Source: an uncultured Prevotellaceae bacterium
GTDB lineage: Bacteria > Bacteroidota > Bacteroidia > Bacteroidales > Bacteroidaceae
Direction of reading: 5' to 3'
DNA: 8,722 nucleotides
NCBI GenBank assembly: GCA_900315105.1
Contig: OMXX01000131.1
Location: forward strand, 1-8,722
Shown: positions 5,333-8,722 of the stretch, piece by piece
Position numbering within the stretch: the stretch's first letter is position 1
How the letters are laid out: the number at the start of each line of letters is the position of its first letter
Notes under the pieces: generated by a model
What the model saw: the letters and a program-made list of their open reading frames with translations, nothing else
Told to the model about the DNA's origin: nothing
The model's database searches: none
Made by a program: the position numbers and the translations under genes

Positions 5333-5340
5333 TTTACAAT

Positions 5341-8316
5341 ATGAATTCTACTCCACTACGCGACGTCACGTTTCTCAATCTGATGAACAAACGCATCTAC
5401 AGGGTGCTTATCATCGCTAATCCATACGATGCCTTCATGCTCGAAGACGACGGTCGTATAGATGAGAAACTGTTCAATGAATACACCGAACTTGGTCTTC
5501 GCTACCCACCTACGTTTACTCAGGTGAGTACAACGGAGGAGGCTCGTGCCGTGCTCACGTCTGTTGACGTGAACCTCGTCATCTGTATGCCTGGTAACTT
5601 AGACAACGGTGCTTTCGACGTGGCTCGCGCGGTGAAGGCCGACTTCCCTCATATGCCTTGCGTGGTGCTCACACCGTTCAGTCACGGTATCACCCGACGA
5701 ATGCAGAACGAGGACCTTTCCATGTTCGATTTCGTGTTCTGTTGGTTAGGAAACACTAACCTCATCCTCTCTATCATCAAGATTATCGAGGACAGCATGA
5801 ACCTTGAGCACGATGTGAACGAGGGCGTTCAGGTAATCCTCTTCGTTGAGGATAGCATTCGTTTCTATTCATCGCTCCTCCCGCATCTCTACAACTTCAT
5901 CCTCATGCAGAGCCAGCGCTTCGCAACCGAGGCTCTCAACCCTCATGCCGCTGCCCTTCGTATGCGAGGCAGACCGAAGGTGGTTCTTGCCCGTAACTAT
6001 ACCGAGGCGGTGAAGATTTACGATAAGTACAAAGAGAACATGCTTGGCGTGATTTCCGACTGCCGTTTCCCTATCACGGGCTATACCCAACTCAACGGTG
6101 AGAGCGAGAAAGTTGCTGATGCGGGCTTCAAACTGCTCGATTATATCCGCAGTCAGGACGAATATGTACCTCTTATTATGGAGAGTGCAGAGCCTGAGAA
6201 TGAGGCTATTTCAAGGGAGAAAGGCTATATGTTCATCGACAAGAACTCGAAGAAGATAAGCGTTGACCTCCGTAAGGCAATGGAGGAGCACATGGGATTC
6301 GGTGATTTCCTTTTCCGTGACCCGAAGACGCATGAGGTTGTCCAGCGTGTGCGCTCGTTGAAGGAATTGCAGGATCATGTGTTCAGCATCCCTCGTGAAT
6401 CTATGCTCTATCACGTTTCGCGAAATCATGTATCTCGCTGGCTCTCAGCCCGCGCCATCTTCCCTGTGTCTGCCTTCCTGAAGCACATCACTTGGCATAA
6501 ACTTCAGGATGTGGATGCCCACCGACAGATTATATTTGATGCTATCGTGCAGTACCGTCACATGAAGAATATCGGTACGGTGGCTGTTTTCGATAGGTTG
6601 AAATTCGACTCCTACAGCCACTTTGCCCGTATTGGCGAAGGCTCTCTCGGAGGTAAAGGGCGTGGTTTGGCTTTCCTCGATAATGTTATCAAGAGCAAGG
6701 CTGAGTTCGACCAGTTTGAAGGTGTTAAGGTGTCAATTCCGATGACCGTGGTGCTTTGTACCGACATCTTCGACAGGTTCATGGAAGAGAACGATCTCTA
6801 TCCTATAGCCCTGAGCGATGCCTCTGACGAGGAGATTCTTGAGGCATTCCTGAAGGCTCAGTTCCCAGAGGATATGCGTCGCGACTGCGAGACGTTCATA
6901 CGTGCCACCAAGTGTCCGCTTGCCATCCGTTCTTCTTCACTTCTTGAGGACAGCCACTATCAGCCGTTTGCAGGTGTCTATTCCACATATATGATACCTT
7001 ATATAGAAGACCACGATGTGATGCTCAGTATGCTTGCGAAGGCTATCAAGAGCGTGTATGCCTCTGTCTATTACAAGGATTCCAAGGCATATATGACCGC
7101 TACCTCCAACGTCATCGACCAGGAGAAAATGGCGGTGGTGCTTCAGGAGGTCGTGGGTATGCCTCACAGTTGCAATGGCGAGACGCTCTACTACCCGAAC
7201 ATGTCGGGCGTGCTCCGCTCGCTAAACTATTATCCTATAGGCGACGAGACCTCTGAAGAGGGCATTGCTTCGCTGGCTATGGGCTTGGGCAAGTACATCG
7301 TGGATGGTGGCAGAACCCTTCGTGTCTGTCCTTATCATCCGCGTCAGGTATTGCAGATGAGCGAGATGGAGATTGCCTTGAAAGAGACTCAGACAATCTT
7401 CTATGCCCTTGACATGAGTACTGCCGACGAGGATTTCAAGGTGGATGACGGCTTTAACATCAAGCGCGTGAGGGTTAAGGATGCTGACTACAACGACGGT
7501 TCTATGCGTCATATCGTCTCAACCTTCGACCCATACGACAATGTCATTCGCGACGGCCAGTATGACGAGGGCAGGAAGCTAATATCCTTTGCAGGAGTAC
7601 TCCAGAATGATGCTGCCCCTATTCCTGAACTTATGCAGATGGCTATGAAGTTCGGTTCTGAGGCTATGCGCCGTCCGGTGGAGATTGAGTTTGCTGCGAA
7701 TATCAAGGGCGACAAGACCGTGGATTTCTATCTCCTTCAGATTCGTCCTATCGTTGACTCGAAACAGGAACTCAACGAAGACCTTACGAAATATTCTGAC
7801 GATGAGTGCCTTATCCGCACTTCAACTTCGCTCGGTCATGGTGTTTCGGAGGATGTGATGGATGTTGTCTATGTCAAGACCGATGAGAATTTTACGGCTT
7901 CAAACAATCCATACGTGGCAGACGATATTGAGCGTATAAACCGTGGTTTCCTTGCCCGTGGTGAGAACTATATCCTTGCAGGTCCGGGGCGATGGGGTTC
8001 AAGTGACTATTGGCTCGGCGTGCCTGTGAAGTGGCCGCATATCAGCGCTGCGAAGCTGATTGTAGAGGTCGGCCTTGACAACTATCGTGTGGATCCTTCG
8101 CAGGGTACTCATTTTTTCCAGAACCTAACCTCGCTCGGTGTAGGCTATTTCACTATCAACCCCTATCGTGGTGAGGGTATTTTCCGCAAGGAGATACTTG
8201 ACGCTATGCCAGCGGTGGAGGAGACGAAGTTTGTGCGTCATGTACGGTTCCCCAAGCCTCTCAAAATCATGATGGACGGCATGAAGCAGCTTGGCGTGGT
8301 CCTTCTTGCTGAGTAG
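5341..8316 (+). CDS. Receiver-receiver-PPDK_N fusion (PEP synthase-like protein)
   Basis: A 991-residue cytoplasmic protein related to the ATP-binding half of PEP synthase/pyruvate phosphate dikinase. Residues 15-150 look like a degenerate receiver domain with no phosphorylatable Asp in the expected place (LVICMPG). Residues 163-310 form a full receiver: E170/D171, D240 (in VISDCRF), S282 and K301. A linker (about 315-420, FGDF then a His-rich RNHVSRWLSAR block) leads to the PPDK_N ATP-grasp domain (about 430-805), with GSLGGKGRG at 434-442, AIRSSSLLEDS at 528-538 and QIRPI at 800. The C-terminal ~185 residues contain GPGRWGSSDYWLG (881) and RVDPSQGTHFFQN (916). The usual phosphohistidine swivel motif (GGxTSHAA) and the PEP/pyruvate barrel are absent, so it cannot be an ordinary PEP synthase. 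Products of this kind are often labelled PEP synthase, but the reaction is unknown. The ATG at 5341 is the only sensible start. Confidence 0.88.
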   Translation: MNSTPLRDVTFLNLMNKRIYRVLIIANPYDAFMLEDDGRIDEKLFNEYTELGLRYPPTFTQVSTTEEARAVLTSVDVNLVICMPGNLDNGAFDVARAVKADFPHMPCVVLTPFSHGITRRMQNEDLSMFDFVFCWLGNTNLILSIIKIIEDSMNLEHDVNEGVQVILFVEDSIRFYSSLLPHLYNFILMQSQRFATEALNPHAAALRMRGRPKVVLARNYTEAVKIYDKYKENMLGVISDCRFPITGYTQLNGESEKVADAGFKLLDYIRSQDEYVPLIMESAEPENEAISREKGYMFIDKNSKKISVDLRKAMEEHMGFGDFLFRDPKTHEVVQRVRSLKELQDHVFSIPRESMLYHVSRNHVSRWLSARAIFPVSAFLKHITWHKLQDVDAHRQIIFDAIVQYRHMKNIGTVAVFDRLKFDSYSHFARIGEGSLGGKGRGLAFLDNVIKSKAEFDQFEGVKVSIPMTVVLCTDIFDRFMEENDLYPIALSDASDEEILEAFLKAQFPEDMRRDCETFIRATKCPLAIRSSSLLEDSHYQPFAGVYSTYMIPYIEDHDVMLSMLAKAIKSVYASVYYKDSKAYMTATSNVIDQEKMAVVLQEVVGMPHSCNGETLYYPNMSGVLRSLNYYPIGDETSEEGIASLAMGLGKYIVDGGRTLRVCPYHPRQVLQMSEMEIALKETQTIFYALDMSTADEDFKVDDGFNIKRVRVKDADYNDGSMRHIVSTFDPYDNVIRDGQYDEGRKLISFAGVLQNDAAPIPELMQMAMKFGSEAMRRPVEIEFAANIKGDKTVDFYLLQIRPIVDSKQELNEDLTKYSDDECLIRTSTSLGHGVSEDVMDVVYVKTDENFTASNNPYVADDIERINRGFLARGENYILAGPGRWGSSDYWLGVPVKWPHISAAKLIVEVGLDNYRVDPSQGTHFFQNLTSLGVGYFTINPYRGEGIFRKEILDAMPAVEETKFVRHVRFPKPLKIMMDGMKQLGVVLLAE

Positions 8317-8318
8317 TT

Positions 8319-8428
8319 CCTTATGCATTCCATGAACTTCCCTTCATTCGCCCTTTCCGGATAGGGCTTATGGAACGGACTCACAACGGATTCATAACGG
8401 TATTACAACGGAGGTAGAGGGGTAGTGG
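8319..8428. repeat. Array 3 of 11-bp phased repeats after the stop codon
   Basis: Starting three bases after the stop, 11-bp units follow in unbroken phase. On the left are units opening with CC: CCTTATGCATT (8319), CCATGAACTTC (8330), CCTTCATTCGC (8341) and CCTTTCCGGAT (8352). A central AGGGCTTATGG (8363) follows. On the right come AACGGACTCAC (8374), AACGGATTCAT (8385), AACGGTATTAC (8396), AACGGAGGTAG (8407) and the weak AGGGGTAGTGG (8418). The right units are close relatives of array 1. The centre holds GCCCT (8350-8354) and AGGGC (8363-8367), a 5-bp stem with an 8-nt loop. The left half is degenerate. It occupies the place of a terminator, although there is no U-run. The following 8429-8611 shows no gene. 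Confidence 0.7.
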
Positions 8429-8471
8429 TTAGAGTGCGAACCGCCAACACCCATCACCCAATTCCCGAGTG

Positions 8472-8503
8472 CAAAGTTACTAAGAGATTCCCATAGTACC
8501 AAA
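8472..8503 (-). promoter_or_regulatory. Leftward promoter antisense to the 3' end of the PPDK_N gene
   Basis: On the minus strand, TTTG (8503-8500), a 20-nt spacer and TAACTTTG (8479-8472) match the Bacteroidetes consensus as well as the genic promoters in this window. It points into array 3 and then the 3' end of the 991-residue gene. The only open frame just downstream is about 20 codons (near 8452 to 8390), so a non-coding or antisense RNA is more likely. It may also be a relic of a gene displaced by the insertion at 8612. Confidence 0.55.
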
Positions 8504-8641
8504 ATCTTGTGTGAAGAAATGCTGATTTTAGCGTATTTTTAAAGGAAAGCCCTGATGGTCAATTGGTTGAAGAAAATATTCTTATGAATGACAGGGAAAA
8601 CGTAACTGTCTTGTACTGAAATGGGTTGACTCCCATAAAGG

Positions 8642-8672
8642 CTTAAATGTTAAAATTTTAATATCATTTAAG
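8642..8672. repeat. Inverted repeat just before the transposase start
   Basis: CTTAAATG (8642-8649) and CATTTAAG (8665-8672) are perfect inverted repeats around an A/T centre that is itself palindromic (TTAAAATTTTAA, 8650-8661). In RNA this hairpin would end five bases before the ATG and could hide the ribosome loading site, a device known from several insertion sequences. Confidence 0.55.
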
Positions 8673-8676
8673 AATT

Positions 8677-8722
8677 ATGAGTAGACAAAAATTCAGTCGC
8701 GCCTTAAAGCGCAGTATTTGCA
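8677..8722 (+). CDS. 5' end of a transposase-like gene (IS3 OrfA-like)
   Basis: The ATG at 8677 opens a frame that leaves the window after 15 codons: MSRQKFSRALKRSIC. A short basic lead followed by (Y/F)-S-x-x-(F/L)-K-R-x-(V/I) is the usual beginning of IS3-family OrfA proteins, just before their DNA-binding helix-turn-helix. Position relative to the putative IS end at 8612 (65 bp) is normal for such an element. No promoter consensus is visible between the IS end and the ATG. With so few residues the assignment is tentative; another small DNA-binding protein is possible. Confidence 0.45.
   Translation, partial: MSRQKFSRALKRSIC

Larger units (their letters stand above)
8612..8722 (+). mobile_element. 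Left end of a probable IS3-family insertion sequence
   Basis: TGTACTGAAATGGG at 8612 resembles the TGtACTG terminal sequence of IS150-group IS3 elements, whose ends begin TG. Sixty-five bp further in begins a frame whose first residues look like an IS3 OrfA. The element runs off the window, so the right end, target duplication and completeness are unseen. Identification rests on the short terminus and 15 codons. Confidence 0.45.

Noticed and set aside
8125..8328. Minus-strand 67-codon frame at the end of the PPDK_N gene, downstream of the antisense promoter
   Set aside because: Tempting because of the promoter at 8472-8503, but the frame lies almost all inside conserved sense codons, has no recognisable features, and the leader would be about 140 nt.

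Overview
The window reads as chromosomal DNA of a member of the Bacteroidales, most likely Prevotella or a close relative. The main sign is that four of the five promoters found match the Bacteroidetes primary-sigma consensus closely (TTG or TTTG, 19-21 nt, then TAnnTTTG), and none of the genes has a clear Shine-Dalgarno sequence. The protein types agree: a KdsD isomerase ending in DHYGCML, a glycine-zipper lipoprotein with an EF-hand loop, and a ~990-residue receiver/PPDK_N fusion. The genus is inferred from general resemblance, not from a search.

Layout from left to right. (1) 1-44: the first 14 codons of a leftward gene that leaves the window. (2) 45-653: gene-free, with a phased array of eleven 11-bp units (107-227) and a palindromic element built of 7-bp TAACnnn units (481-632). 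(3) 654-2458: a leftward two-gene operon, kdsD then a LicD-family transferase, overlapping at TAATG, with a clear promoter at 2507-2538. (4) 2539-2913: a divergent intergenic region carrying a second 11-bp phased array that can fold into a ~33-bp imperfect hairpin. (5) 2950-4071: an exported M23 metallopeptidase-like protein with a degenerate first copy and an intact second copy of the domain; its -7 box lies so close to the ATG that the mRNA may be leaderless. (6) 4168-4947: the lipoprotein. (7) 4976-5340: a promoter, a heptad-repeat region, a strong intrinsic terminator and three C/G palindromes, which together form either a ~165-nt small RNA or an attenuated leader for the next gene. (8) 5341-8316: the 991-residue receiver-receiver-PPDK_N protein. 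(9) 8317-8611: a third 11-bp phased array starting just after the stop codon, and a consensus promoter pointing back (antisense) toward it. (10) 8612-8722: the probable left end of an IS3-family insertion sequence with the first codons of its transposase.

The coding genes centre on the cell envelope. KdsD makes arabinose 5-phosphate for Kdo. LicD-type enzymes attach phospho-substituents to surface glycans or teichoic acids. The M23 protein probably acts on, or regulates action on, peptidoglycan. The lipoprotein sits in a membrane. The large PPDK_N protein looks like a signalling or metabolic ATP-dependent phosphotransferase whose real reaction cannot be read from its sequence.

The most unusual material is non-coding. 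Three separate intergenic regions hold degenerate repeats with an exact 11-bp period (about one helical turn) around a shared TCCRT/AYGGA core, and orientation flips within each array. Two others hold 7-bp-phased inverted repeats. I know of no named element with this design.
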